Source: Pseudomonas iranensis (GTDB lineage Bacteria > Pseudomonadota > Gammaproteobacteria > Pseudomonadales > Pseudomonadaceae). From it: a stretch of 64,000 nucleotides of DNA. Shown in pieces: positions 25,601 to 40,343 of this stretch; position 1 is the first letter of the stretch, and each line of letters begins with the position of its first letter. The notes under the pieces were generated by a model, which had not been told where the DNA came from, did no database searches, and was given only the letters and a program-made list of their open reading frames with translations. The translations under genes were made by a program, and so were the position numbers. The stretch is from the NCBI RefSeq assembly GCF_014268585.2, contig NZ_CP077092.1:2852001-2916000 (forward strand), written 5' to 3'.

Positions 25601-28600
25601 CGGTGAGGCGCTCAACAGCCTGCCTCGCAATGGCGACAACTTTTACTCATCGATCATGCATGCCCTGCCCGATGGGGCGCGCCGCAGCCTCGGCGTGCCC
25701 GAGGTCGGACAGTCCGCCGTGCTGAAGGCAAAGATCATCGATTACGCCGATCAGCATCACGCTGTGGCGTCAGCCCTGCTGGCGCCACAGGTCAAGTGGC
25801 TCAAGCCGCCCGTTCGCGTCAGCGATACTTTGATTGGTTATCCCGCCAGTGGTCGCGGCGCCGGAATGCGCCAAAACCTGGTAGCTCATGTGCAGGACGT
25901 CTATCCGCAACTGAGCGACGAACAGGCTCAGGGCTATCTCCTTGAACAGTATCGGGCGGGAAACGATGACAGAGCTATCTTCCAGCTGTTGCAGTCGCGT
26001 CGACAGGAATGGGAGCAGCTTGAAGCGACGCTGGATGGATGGTCGGGAGCGTCGACGGTGCCGCCTTGGGAGCGTTCCGGGGCGGACCATAAAGCACGTG
26101 CCGCACAAGCGCTCAAGGATTGTTGGCGCAACGCACCGGTCGCTGCACATCTGCCCGGCGCCGATCAGCTTCGCCTTGTCACTTACGACCCGCTACCAAC
26201 TCTGACGGCAAATTTTGATCACGTGCTAGAACTGGCCATCGGTGGCGATGGTATCACTGACGCCAATGCCGACGCTTTCCTGGAGCGGTTTGCCCGTCTC
26301 GAAAAGCTCTCGCTGGGCGAGCGCGGCAGTCTGTTCGGCAATTACGTGGCGCGAGAACAGTCACTGACAACATTGCCTCTTGCCGTGACTCACATGCTGG
26401 CGCTGAAAAGGCTCAAGTTCAGAACCTCAGTGGCTGCGATGGCGACTGATCTGTCGACAAGATTGCGCAGGCTGATAGGCGTTGAAGACCTTCATCTTGA
26501 CCTTTCGGGGCGCACCGGCGTCGCGCCGGATCTTGACCTGACACCGCTCAAGCAATTGAGGAGACTCAAGATCGACGTGCCGGACATGGTCCGATGGCCC
26601 GCTTTCGTACAGGAGCTGCCTGAGCTCGAACGCCTTGACCTGGCGCAGACGGCCATCTCATCCATTCCACAAACACTCTACGCAGGACATGAGAAATTGT
26701 GGGCGGGGCTGTCGCTCGACTGGTCGAAGTTCTCTCACGAAGCTTTCAAGCCCGCCTATGAGTACGTCAAAAGTTACCGCGGTGAGTGGGGGCATCTGCT
26801 GGATCTGAACCTGATGGTCCGCCAGTACTGCGCCGGCGAGCTGGATTTTCTGACCGGACGGCGCGGACATGTCAATCCATTGCCTGAGCGCATCATGAGT
26901 CTTTGGAATACACCCGATACCCGGCTCAAGGCCGTCGAGTTGCTGCGTCTGGAGCACGCCGGGATTTTCCGCCAGTTTTACCTCCCGACGACGTCCGATG
27001 GATTACGAACCGCTACGCTTGCGCCGCTCTGGGAAGCGAGTCCGAACATCGATGTTGTGCGTGCACTGCAGGAAAACTGGGGTGCTGCGGTGCGCGAACG
27101 CTATGGCCAGGGAACAGAAGCGCAGCTCTCCGGTTCAGTAAATCCGCACAGGGTCGCCCCGCTGGACAATGCCAATGTGTTCCGGTTAGACGATGACGCA
27201 GACTTTATCGACGAGCCATCCATCAGCCAGCTTCCGTCATTGCCGGCCGGTACGTTTTCGCATGTGCAAACCGTTTCCCTTTATGGACTGAGCGTGCCTG
27301 CGGAACAGATACGCACGTTTCTTCAAGCATTCAGGGGGGCGCGCAGGGTAGAAATCACGGATTGCAATTTGACTGAGGTGCCGTTCAGCCCGAGTGACTT
27401 TGCGCAATTGACTCGACTCGATCTGTCACGGAACCGGATCGGTACTACGCCGCAAGTCCAAAGCCAATTCGACGCATTGAACAAACTCGAATTCTTGAAT
27501 TTGCGCGGTAACCAACTGACCGATCTGAATGTCACGGCCCTGCAGGAGCTTGAAACTCTCGACCTTAGTTCCAATCGTCTCGAGGCATGGCCGGCAGGTG
27601 CCGAAGCTCTGCCAAAGTTGCAATGGCTTGATCTGCGCGAAAACCCCATCAGTGCGTTACCGGAGCAGGTGCTTGCCGCCGACAGCGTGATGCTCAAGAC
27701 CAACCTGACGGAAAACAACTTGAGTCCCGAAGGCGCGGCAACCCTGAAAACTGCGCAGCGGCGTATCGAAACCGCGCTCGGCTTGCCTCCTGACACCCTT
27801 ATACAGTTTGAAATTTACCCGAGTGGCTTTCGGCGCCTGGGCGACGCGCGTGTACCGAGAACTGCATTCGCATTTGCGCAGGAGTTTCTATTGCCGCTGC
27901 GTTCTCTGACACCTGTCGCCGAAGGCGCCGCAGGTGGTGTAAGTCGCTTGCAGAAACTCAATCCACTGCTGTCTGCTGAACAAGCGCAGCAATGTCTGGC
28001 GCGATTGCGCAGCGAGGGGCTGAGCGATACACAAATCGACGCCCGTCTCACCGTCTGGCGAGATAGCGACGAGTCGCTGACGCGTGAGTTGAACGGCTGG
28101 ATCTTTACCCGGGCGATACCGCGGATCAGAAAGGACACGTCGCAGCAGCGATCGTTTCTCGCAGCGAAGATCCGTAGTTGCTGGGCTGATGGTCTGACAC
28201 GCCATAGCGAAGACGCGGGACTCGAGCTCGATCTCACTGGGTTGCGCACTGGAGATTTGCCGCGCCTTTCGAACGTGTTTTCCCAAGTCACAACGCTGAA
28301 TCTCACCGGCACAGGCTTTTCGACGCAAAGCTTCAACGAGTTTTGTGCCGCTTTCCCTGAAGTCACCACACTGGTACTCAACGGCAACGCTCTGGAGACT
28401 CTTCCGGACGCCGTTAGCGGCCTGAACAGGCTTGAGCGGCTGGAATTGAGCGCAAACAACCTGGCCACGGCGCAGTCGTTGTTCACCCACGTGGGGGGCG
28501 ACCGCCTGCGTTGGCTCGACCTGAGTCACAATCAACTCGAGGAATTCAGTGCCAGTGGCTTCACTCGGCTCGAAACCCTGAAGCTTGACCACAATGGCCT

Positions 28601-29921
28601 GGATTACTGGCCGGGCGGCGCGTTGGAACTGCCGGATCTGCAGACACTCGATCTGACGGACAACAACATCAGGGTATTCCCGGACAGGCTGCTGGACGGC
28701 AGTCATGAGGGGCTGGTCGCTGGTACGGATCTGTCGGAAAACTCATTGACGCTCAATAGTCTGGAGCAAATGCGCGATTACAGCGCAGCCAATGCAAATC
28801 GTAATGTCATGGGCTATTCGCGCGAGCATCTCGATCGGGAAATTGCCGCGCGCGCAGTCGAGTCCGACAGTGACTCCGGCTCCGGTTCGGATGGCGACAG
28901 CGATGACAGTGACAGTTCCGGAGGCGGTGGTGGCGCCGGGCGTGTGGATGCGCACGCTGCGGTCGAAGCCGTAGAGGTCATCGCCAACCCACTTCAAGAC
29001 ATCGCCGCGCCCGCAATGGAGACCTGGCTCACCTACACGCCCGCTGATGCGCGTGCGGCCCGGCAGGCGTTATGGCTGCAATTGGCTCAACAGGCCAACC
29101 ATGGGTCGTTCTTCCATTTGCTCTCGACTTTGCCCGATACCCTTGAATTCAGGTTGTCTGGCGCCGACCTGACCCATCGGGTCTGGCAAGTCATAGAGGC
29201 TGCGACGGAAAACGCCGAACTGCGCGATCTGTTGTTTCTAAACGCCGAGACCCACGGCACCTGCGGTGATGGCCGGATCCTGTCGTTCAGCGAACTGGAA
29301 ACCCGCGTCTATGAATATCAGGCGCTGCGCGATATTCCGCGGCATCGCCTGCAGCAACGCGGCAGAGCCTTGCTCGATCTGACTCGACGGCTGTTCCGCC
29401 TGGAAAGGGTGGATCGACTGGCCGAAGCCGCCGCCAAAAACAAGGATCGCGCAGAAGTCCGCCTGCAATACCGCATCGGCATGACACGCGGCTGGCCGGA
29501 CGGTTTGGAGTTGCCGGCGCAACCTGAGCACATGTTGTACGCCACGCCGATTCGCGGGCAGCGATTGATTGACGCGCGCACGTCGGTACTGGCCGATGAG
29601 GCCTCGGAGATGTTCATTGAGGACCTGATTGCGCGCGACTACTGGATCCGTTATTTGCGAGATCGCCACGGTGAGGCGTTCGAAACGCTGGAACGCGAAG
29701 CAACGATGCGACAGGGGGAGGTAGAAGACGCTTACCCCGACGTGGCAAGCAGCGAATATCTGGACGCGATGCACAGACTCGAGATCGAACTGGCGCAAGC
29801 GCGTATTGAAAAACTCAAGGCATTGTCGCGTACGGAACTGGAAAATCTTGCGCCGCTCGATGAGCAAGCGCAGCCCGGTCCATCGTCACCGAAACCCGGA
29901 CCGTCATGGCGCCGCGATTGA
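22605..29921 (+). CDS. Giant DUF6543-like/LRR/NEL E3 ubiquitin ligase domain protein, copy 2
   Basis: A 2438-residue paralogue of the preceding protein, colinear with it over its full length (shared blocks include MFVPVLGEVMM, ADISGVSD, LLEEARW and NAETHGTC). The layout is the same: DUF6543-like region with a hydrophobic stretch near residue 485, LRR blocks (LDLSRNRIGTTPQ, LDLSSNRLEAWPAG, LDLSHNQLEEFSA, LDLTDNNIRVFPD) and an NEL domain with Cys2220 and Asp2222 in GTCGDGRILSF. An acidic Ser/Asp/Gly linker before the NEL domain (SDSGSGSDGDSDDSDSSGGG) is absent from copy 1. It ends SPKPGPSWRRD, like copy 1. The start at 22605 follows AAGGAG. The pair looks like a tandem duplication followed by strong divergence. 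Confidence 0.85.
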   Translation: MIPISSSVESKPAASLTHSAKPKATQSLHGQFLENSIPPWLTNASAQRREAFKGVTTALPSWYLEATPTQRQTLNDSFKVSVEAQNSLDKSLATFQHLEAFARPLLIKALNDEYRLQMDVDSTFLCLRRAVTMGVEALELATFEALKLSMLDAALHNFEAYECAAGAYHQTSGFVVATAVADTFQSVNIDLTVSQFMGLCRRLDIGKQYQTYLQGFFHPADGITSAVLRERFIASQKASLRAAAEQALLRKDIEPADYTMILSVIAGEVHPWMGGKQVWFNDLGVMKKRLTGCVAFVIVEKYRYADELILYIPHDPEHPLKRYRGTQMRDELTRLLTARSAAQVANAEPTEYQRFISQFLAYEHRPDFFRQFVQKPANSPKDPWWLLRSPWLAVIQGLSGTSVFARIKDVPPERHVKLKPATDPYIAPITLSRKGRGVWAANEDLWAYLYTQSCAKVLADARSHAVPTDDVDVKAREAKLAHLMQVGLLGLNMVSMFVPVLGEVMMVVMAGQLLYEILEGAIEWSEGDRRAAKDHLIDVAENLAQIALMAGVGAGVRKISSASAVPAIEKLHPVMLPNGETRLWKSDLKAYESAVTLPVSPGPNSAGQHVLEGRTYIRQSGKVYEQFFDQSIGKWRIRHPTDVNAWQPVLDSNGSGAWRHTLERPRDWDRLTLLRRIGHATEAFTDAQLIKAADISGVSDAALRKMHIDNALLPPELTQAMRVIQAQSNAALVIEQLRGTKPINELYLYALPLITEMPLWPASRVLEVFDGEQLSGKSVRYGFARRFRDVGVKAPIRISRADILSGDLPAHILAALDESEVTRLLGEQGARVRDARPAEFGKQITDYAKTRQSAIYDSIYSGTEPVDPQVARLQKACPGLSEPAAQTVLAQGSPDDLEQLGSGQRVPLRLLEEARWYARQSRQVAAYAGLRSETVASADSRRLVLHTLEQLPGWPDNVRIEVRESHDAGELLDSIGSETAAEKKYLIKKGVQFQAFNERGEALNSLPRNGDNFYSSIMHALPDGARRSLGVPEVGQSAVLKAKIIDYADQHHAVASALLAPQVKWLKPPVRVSDTLIGYPASGRGAGMRQNLVAHVQDVYPQLSDEQAQGYLLEQYRAGNDDRAIFQLLQSRRQEWEQLEATLDGWSGASTVPPWERSGADHKARAAQALKDCWRNAPVAAHLPGADQLRLVTYDPLPTLTANFDHVLELAIGGDGITDANADAFLERFARLEKLSLGERGSLFGNYVAREQSLTTLPLAVTHMLALKRLKFRTSVAAMATDLSTRLRRLIGVEDLHLDLSGRTGVAPDLDLTPLKQLRRLKIDVPDMVRWPAFVQELPELERLDLAQTAISSIPQTLYAGHEKLWAGLSLDWSKFSHEAFKPAYEYVKSYRGEWGHLLDLNLMVRQYCAGELDFLTGRRGHVNPLPERIMSLWNTPDTRLKAVELLRLEHAGIFRQFYLPTTSDGLRTATLAPLWEASPNIDVVRALQENWGAAVRERYGQGTEAQLSGSVNPHRVAPLDNANVFRLDDDADFIDEPSISQLPSLPAGTFSHVQTVSLYGLSVPAEQIRTFLQAFRGARRVEITDCNLTEVPFSPSDFAQLTRLDLSRNRIGTTPQVQSQFDALNKLEFLNLRGNQLTDLNVTALQELETLDLSSNRLEAWPAGAEALPKLQWLDLRENPISALPEQVLAADSVMLKTNLTENNLSPEGAATLKTAQRRIETALGLPPDTLIQFEIYPSGFRRLGDARVPRTAFAFAQEFLLPLRSLTPVAEGAAGGVSRLQKLNPLLSAEQAQQCLARLRSEGLSDTQIDARLTVWRDSDESLTRELNGWIFTRAIPRIRKDTSQQRSFLAAKIRSCWADGLTRHSEDAGLELDLTGLRTGDLPRLSNVFSQVTTLNLTGTGFSTQSFNEFCAAFPEVTTLVLNGNALETLPDAVSGLNRLERLELSANNLATAQSLFTHVGGDRLRWLDLSHNQLEEFSASGFTRLETLKLDHNGLDYWPGGALELPDLQTLDLTDNNIRVFPDRLLDGSHEGLVAGTDLSENSLTLNSLEQMRDYSAANANRNVMGYSREHLDREIAARAVESDSDSGSGSDGDSDDSDSSGGGGGAGRVDAHAAVEAVEVIANPLQDIAAPAMETWLTYTPADARAARQALWLQLAQQANHGSFFHLLSTLPDTLEFRLSGADLTHRVWQVIEAATENAELRDLLFLNAETHGTCGDGRILSFSELETRVYEYQALRDIPRHRLQQRGRALLDLTRRLFRLERVDRLAEAAAKNKDRAEVRLQYRIGMTRGWPDGLELPAQPEHMLYATPIRGQRLIDARTSVLADEASEMFIEDLIARDYWIRYLRDRHGEAFETLEREATMRQGEVEDAYPDVASSEYLDAMHRLEIELAQARIEKLKALSRTELENLAPLDEQAQPGPSSPKPGPSWRRD

Positions 29922-29933
29922 GTGATTGAGCTG

Positions 29934-29958
29934 ACCTGGGAGCAGGACGCTCCCAGGT
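29934..29958. terminator. Terminator-like hairpin between giant gene 2 and metH
   Basis: ACCTGGGAG/CTCCCAGGT, a perfect 9-bp stem with a 7-base loop, 12 bases after the stop of the giant gene and 11 bases beyond the metH stop. The following T-run is short (TTT). Confidence 0.7.
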
Positions 29959-29969
29959 TTCGCCCAGAC

Positions 29970-33680
<3,711 letters not shown>

Positions 33681-33835
33681 GTGGACTACTCGGAAAGACC
33701 ATTACGAAGGAGCGGGATCATAGCAAACCTGTGCGCTTTTAGAGCATGTGCAGCTTTTGCATGAATATCGCTCATGTTGGTACGAGCGTCATAACGGTAG
33801 AATCGCAGCCTTTTTTTACCATCGAGATCAGCAGC

Positions 33836-36818
<2,983 letters not shown>

Positions 36819-36838
36819 GGCGTTCGCTGCGAACATGA

Positions 36839-36865
36839 AAAACGGCGCCCCGTGAGCGCCGTTTT
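36839..36865. terminator. Bidirectional Rho-independent terminator
   Basis: AAAACGGCGC/GCGCCGTTTT, a 10-bp stem with a 7-base loop and a run of seven T, just after nfuA. The A-run on the left lets it also end minus-strand transcripts from cobM. Confidence 0.93.
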
Positions 36866-36885
36866 TTTATGCCTGTGGCTTGATC

Positions 36886-36931
36886 ATGCCCACGCTCCGC
36901 GTGGGCATGCAGCCCGGGACGCTCCGCGTTC
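36886..36931. repeat. Second repeat family (GC-rich inverted repeat)
   Basis: Contains CCCACGCTCCGCGTGGG (a stem of 7 with a 3-base centre) followed by GCAGCCCGGGACGCTCCGCG. The same motif order, CCCACGCTCTGCGTGGG then GCAGCCCGGGACGCTCTGCG, recurs at 55238. It lies between nfuA and the 3' end of cobM. This is a second extragenic palindromic family, distinct from the REP at 2799. Confidence 0.75.
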
Positions 36932-36934
36932 CAC

Positions 36935-37681
36935 TCACGGTCGGTACAAATGCGCATGCCCGGCGCGATACAACGAAGACTCGCTGAACACCTCGCTGCC
37001 CAGCACCCGCCCGACCAGAATCAGCGCCGTACGCCGAAACCCTTTGGCCTCGACCTTTGCGGCAATGTCCGCCAGTGTACCGACGACCCAGTCCTGATCC
37101 GGCCATGTCGCGCGGTGAATCACGGCAATCGGGCAGTCCGCGCCGTAATGCGGCAGCAATTCAACCAAAATCTTTTCCAGATGATTGACCCCCAAATGAA
37201 TGGCCATGGTCGCGCCATGCTGCGCCAGGCTGGCCAGCTCCTCGCCAACGGGCATCGCGGTCTTGTCGGCGTAACGGGTCAGGATCACGCTTTGCGAAAT
37301 GTCCGGCAGGGTCAACTCGGCGCCCAGCAGCGCTGCGCATGCAGCCGTGGCGGTCACGCCCGGAATGATCTCGAAAGGAATGCCCAGCTCACGCAAGTAG
37401 CGGATCTGCTCACCAATCGCGCCGTACAGACCTGGATCCCCCGAATGCACGCGGGCAACATCCTGGCCTTGGGCATGGGCAGTCCTGATCAGATCGATGA
37501 TCTGTTCCAGATGCAGTTCAGCGCTATTGGCCACGATTTCGGCCTGATGACCTTCCAGCACCGCTGCGGGTACCAGCGAGCCGGCATAAATGATCACCGG
37601 GCAGCTGCGAATCAGCCGTTGGCCTTTGACGGTGATGAGTTCCGGATCGCCGGGGCCGGCGCCGATGAAATAGACGGTCAT
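36935..37681 (-). CDS. cobM: Precorrin-4 C11-methyltransferase
   Basis: A 248-residue SAM-dependent methyltransferase of the tetrapyrrole family, adding the C-11 methyl group to precorrin-4 in the aerobic B12 pathway. VYFIGAGPGDPELITVKGQR is the N-terminal SAM/precorrin motif, VHSGDPGLYGAIGEQ the second glycine loop, and IPGVTATAACAALLGAELT the third. AAGGATT precedes the ATG. It is the last gene of the leftward cbtB-cbtA-cobE-cobM operon under the riboswitch at 39.2-39.4 kb. Confidence 0.95.
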   Translation of the reverse strand: MTVYFIGAGPGDPELITVKGQRLIRSCPVIIYAGSLVPAAVLEGHQAEIVANSAELHLEQIIDLIRTAHAQGQDVARVHSGDPGLYGAIGEQIRYLRELGIPFEIIPGVTATAACAALLGAELTLPDISQSVILTRYADKTAMPVGEELASLAQHGATMAIHLGVNHLEKILVELLPHYGADCPIAVIHRATWPDQDWVVGTLADIAAKVEAKGFRRTALILVGRVLGSEVFSESSLYRAGHAHLYRP

Positions 37682-37759
37682 CGTTGAATCCTTGTGAAGA
37701 GGCGCAGCCCCACTGCAGATGAAGCGTGCTCATGATCAATGGCGGGGATTATCGGGATT

Positions 37760-38173
37760 TTATGCAGCGCCGGCCAATGCCAGCGTGGCCTGCGCATATT
37801 TCTGCCGGTGGATCAGCAGTTTCGCCGGCGCCTGAATCAGTTGCTCGGCCAGCGCCAGCGCGGCGCTTTCCGCCACGCCGTAGCAGCCGGTGCGCTCAAA
37901 GGCGATCTGCGATTGATGACTGAGGCGCTGTTGAAAGGGCGCCAGCTCGGCACTATTGAAATACTGCAGCGGCAGGTTCAATTGTGTGGCCAGTTCCAGC
38001 AACCCCGGTTCGTCGCGCTTGAGATCGATACTCGCCAGAGCCTTGACCGCTCGCAACTCGATGCGGTGCGCCTGCAACGCTTGATCGAGTAATGCACGCA
38101 ACGTACTGGCCGGGCAGCCGCGCTGGCAGCCGAGGCCGACCACGAAGGTCGGCGCTGCGCGGTCATCGCTCAT
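37760..38173 (-). CDS. cobE: Cobalamin biosynthesis protein CobE (CbiG C-terminal-like)
   Basis: A 137-residue protein. VVGLGCQRGCPASTLRALLD and ALASIDLKRDEPGLLELA are the signature of CobE, homologous to the C-terminal domain of CbiG; CYGVAESAALAL follows toward the C-terminus. It is needed for B12 synthesis, but its exact step is unsettled. The ATG at 38171-38173 overlaps the stop of cbtA by 4 bp, so translation is coupled; cobM follows after 78 bases. The frame is open further upstream inside cbtA, but that part is a shadow. Confidence 0.92.
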   Translation of the reverse strand: MSDDRAAPTFVVGLGCQRGCPASTLRALLDQALQAHRIELRAVKALASIDLKRDEPGLLELATQLNLPLQYFNSAELAPFQQRLSHQSQIAFERTGCYGVAESAALALAEQLIQAPAKLLIHRQKYAQATLALAGAA

Positions 38174-38871
38174 GCCTGGTATTGGCTCGCGCTTTTGCGG
38201 CGGAACAACCACGCACTGATCACGCCCAAAGCCAGCCAGAACGCCACGTTGGTCAGCTGCGAAGCGATCTTGAACTGCGTTTCCAGCGCCTCGGGGGCAA
38301 GCATCGAATGCACCTGCGGTTGCGGCGCGCCAATCACATGCGGCACGGCGAGAATCGCCACACCGAGAAGCTTCATCAACCAGTGGCGGCTGAAGGCAAT
38401 CAGTGCCAGACCGACTGCGGTCGAAGCGGCGGTGCCGATCCACCAGATCTGCCGCGAAGCCAGATCAGCGGCGGCTGTGCCCGGCAATTCAGGTGGCAGG
38501 CCCAAGGTCGGCGCGAGAACGAACGTCGCGTAACCGGCCAGACCCCAGAGCAGGCCTTGCGAAGTCCTGGTCGGTGCGCGCAGGGTGTACAGGCCAGCGA
38601 GCATCAAAGCGAAACCGACCGCAACCACCAGATTGCCGCCAGTGGTCGAAGCCACACGCTGCCAGCCATCTTCTGGCTCCCAGGCCTCAGCATCATGGCT
38701 GTGGGCGGCGGTACCGGTGGCATGTTGGTGAGCTTCGGCGACCGGCTCGGATTTCTCGAAGGTTTCGGCCTGAAGAATCAGTGGCGATACCCAGAAGCTC
38801 TGCAGCAACGTCAGCAGCAGGGCGGCCAGCAGGCCGGTGAAGCCTGCGGTTTGCGCGATACGCTTGATCAT
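38170..38871 (-). CDS. cbtA: CbtA-type cobalt transporter subunit
   Basis: A 233-residue membrane protein with about five hydrophobic segments. MIKRIAQTAGFTGLLAALLL at the start, a His-containing loop (AEAHQHATGTAAHSHDAE) likely to bind metal, and GLLWGLAGYATFVLAPTLGL are typical of CbtA, the predicted cobalt permease regulated by B12 in proteobacteria. The start at 38871 is preferred to an ATG seven codons upstream that would overlap cbtB; GAGG lies suitably before it. It is downstream of cbtB (11-base gap) and coupled to cobE. Confidence 0.92.
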   Translation of the reverse strand: MIKRIAQTAGFTGLLAALLLTLLQSFWVSPLILQAETFEKSEPVAEAHQHATGTAAHSHDAEAWEPEDGWQRVASTTGGNLVVAVGFALMLAGLYTLRAPTRTSQGLLWGLAGYATFVLAPTLGLPPELPGTAAADLASRQIWWIGTAASTAVGLALIAFSRHWLMKLLGVAILAVPHVIGAPQPQVHSMLAPEALETQFKIASQLTNVAFWLALGVISAWLFRRKSASQYQA

Positions 38872-38882
38872 GTTGAAAGGCC

Positions 38883-39080
38883 TCAGTGGCACGGGAACGC
38901 GGCGCTGTGGCGGGTATCGTGGGCGGCGTTGTGCACCGCTTCGATGTGCGAGAAACCGGCGAACCAGACCAGGCTGGCACCGAGGATCGAGGCGAAGAGG
39001 GCGGCGGCGACGCGTTGGCCGAGTGTGGTGCTGCTGGAGATGTGGTCAGTGTGGCTGACGGTGTTGCTGATGATCGACAT
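38883..39080 (-). CDS. cbtB: CbtB-type cobalt transporter subunit
   Basis: A 65-residue protein with one membrane helix (QRVAAALFASILGASLVWFA) and a C-terminal histidine cluster (HIEAVHNAAHDTRHSAAFPCH region) suited to binding cobalt. This is the standard CbtB layout. AGGGAAG precedes the ATG. It is the first gene of the leftward operon and sits about 140 bases downstream of the cobalamin riboswitch, matching the known pattern of B12-riboswitch-controlled cbtAB. Confidence 0.93.
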   Translation of the reverse strand: MSIISNTVSHTDHISSSTTLGQRVAAALFASILGASLVWFAGFSHIEAVHNAAHDTRHSAAFPCH

Positions 39081-39219
39081 AGCGCTTCCCTCTGAAATGT
39101 CAGCGGGTAAACAGAGCGCATGAAAATCCCTGCGAGCAGGGCACGCAGGGATTTCGAACAGCGCCCGCCCACCGCGGGTTTGTTTGTGGTCAGCGGCGCT
39201 TGCGCGCGCTGGGTGTTGC

Positions 39220-39412
39220 GGGCCGGTCTCCGGGCTTGCGAGGGGCTGGCACAAGGCCGACCTGCAAGCATCACCTTCCCATGCCGGGGCACAGTGGATC
39301 TGACGCTTCGCTCGCTTACCGTTGCGGGGGCAGCACCGGACTGACATGGCTTTGAGTAAAGCACATGATTCACCGGTTTCCCGTTTCACCCTGTGAAGGG
39401 CACCCGTAACAA
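39220..39412 (-). promoter_or_regulatory. Cobalamin riboswitch, leftward (cbtB-cbtA-cobE-cobM)
   Basis: Read on the minus strand, the region shows the conserved elements in order: GGTGCC, GGGAAACCGGTGAA, the L5 core GCTGCCCCCGCAACGGTAA, CCACTG, GGGAAGG, and the B12 box AGCCCGGAGACCGGCC at 39221-39236. This is a complete adenosylcobalamin-type aptamer. It would repress cobalt uptake and the downstream cob genes when cobalamin is plentiful. The expression platform lies in the 140 bases before cbtB. Confidence 0.97.
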
Positions 39413-39440
39413 GGTGGGCAGGAAAACATGGGTTTGGGTT

Positions 39441-40044
39441 TTTAGTCAATTTCCGGGAAGTTTTCAGTGCTGCGGTGGGGGATTTTTCTGATGTTTTTGT
39501 GTGTATATCCGTCGCCGGTGGATCAAGATCAAGATCAAGAGCAGGCGAGCTGACACTCGGCTTATTGAGTGGTGAAAAGCGTGGGTGTTCGGCTTTTAAT
39601 TTGTGTTGTTGCTGCCCCTCACCCCAGCCCTCTCCCGAGGGAGAGGGAGCCGATTTGCGGGCTTTTCAGAATCTGCATTCGACTCGATATCGCAAGTCGG
39701 CGTATTTCGCCTAAACACCTCGGTCAGTCCCCTCTCCCTCGGGGAGAGGGCTAGGGTGAGGGGCTCTAGATCTGGCTTTTGCTTTGGCTTTGATCTTTTG
39801 CCCCTTCAGCAGGCTGCGCCCGGATCGGTCCCGTAACGAAGGTACCCCGAGCCCCAGCGAGCGGGCCGTACGCCGGGGCAAAGCCTTTTGGTTTCTTTTT
39901 GCTGTGCCGGCACTCCGGCGTTTGAAAAAGGGACTCGCTGTAAGAGCGAAACCATAGGAAGCCGTTACCGCAGCAACGGATATACCCCCAGTTTCAGACT
40001 CACCGACCCATTGACCCACGACGGACCCATGCGTAGCCTTGCGC
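39441..40044. other. Gene-free region between the divergent riboswitches
   Basis: About 600 bases with no supported coding sequence. It holds the 150-bp inverted-repeat element at 39615-39764, a GC-rich stretch near 39800-39960 (GGTTTCTTTTTGCTGTGCC, GAAAAAGGGACTCGCTGTAA) that looks like a diverged copy of a long extragenic repeat frequent in fluorescent pseudomonads, and presumably the promoters for both cobalamin operons. Short reading frames here have no ribosome binding sites. Confidence 0.6.
39615..39764. repeat. 150-bp element with inverted ends, copy 1
   Basis: The left end reads CCCCTCACCCCAGCCCTCTC and the right end reads GAGAGGGCTAGGGTGAGGGG, an imperfect inverted pair. Each end also has an internal hairpin (CCCTCTCCC...GGGAGAGGG). 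The interior (CCGATTTG..., AAGTCGGCG..., CACCTCGGTCAG) matches the interior of the copy at 45274-45423. This is a small, non-coding, mobile-looking (MITE-like) element. Confidence 0.8.
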
Positions 40045-40235
40045 TTTCGAGGTTCTTCGGCACTCGCCGAAGCTAAGAAGGGAACGCGGTCAAAGCCGCG
40101 GCTGCCCCCGCAACTGTGAACGGTGATGTTCGTTGCCACGCCACTGCCAGCTCAACCGATGAGCCAGCGGGAAGGCGCAATGAACGCCAGGCCCAGCGCC
40201 TGAACGCCGTCAGCCAGGAGACCTGCCTCGTCACA
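40045..40235 (+). promoter_or_regulatory. Cobalamin riboswitch, rightward (cobW-cobN)
   Basis: Plus-strand elements in order: CGAAGCTAAGAAGGGAACGC, GGTCAAAGCC, the core GCTGCCCCCGCAACTGTGAA, CCACTG, GATGAGCC, GGGAAGGCGC, and the B12 box AGCCAGGAGACCTGCC at 40212-40227. It is a complete aptamer, different in sequence from the leftward one, and ends about 110 bases before cobW. It should switch off the chelatase operon when cobalamin is high. Confidence 0.97.
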
Positions 40236-40343
40236 GATTCTCACTACAACCGGGCGGGGTGATCCGGTGGCGAATGCTTCCGGCGTGCATGCGCGCTGCC
40301 GGTTCTCGTCCCGTATGCCCGCCGCTTGCCAAAGGGCATACCG

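Noticed and set aside
15250..29921. Calling the giant pair Rhs or RTX toxins
   Set aside because: No YD repeats, no GGxGxDxxx nonapeptides and no DPxG-type core; the repeats are leucine-rich and the C-terminus is NEL-like.
29922..29933. Short leftover after giant gene 2 as a further small gene
   Set aside because: Only a spacer before the terminator hairpin.
33681..33835. Cobalamin or SAM riboswitch before metH
   Set aside because: The gap shows no B12 box or CCGCAA core and no SAM-aptamer pattern.
39441..40044. Short frames between the two riboswitches
   Set aside because: Made of repeat sequence, no ribosome binding sites; treated as non-coding.
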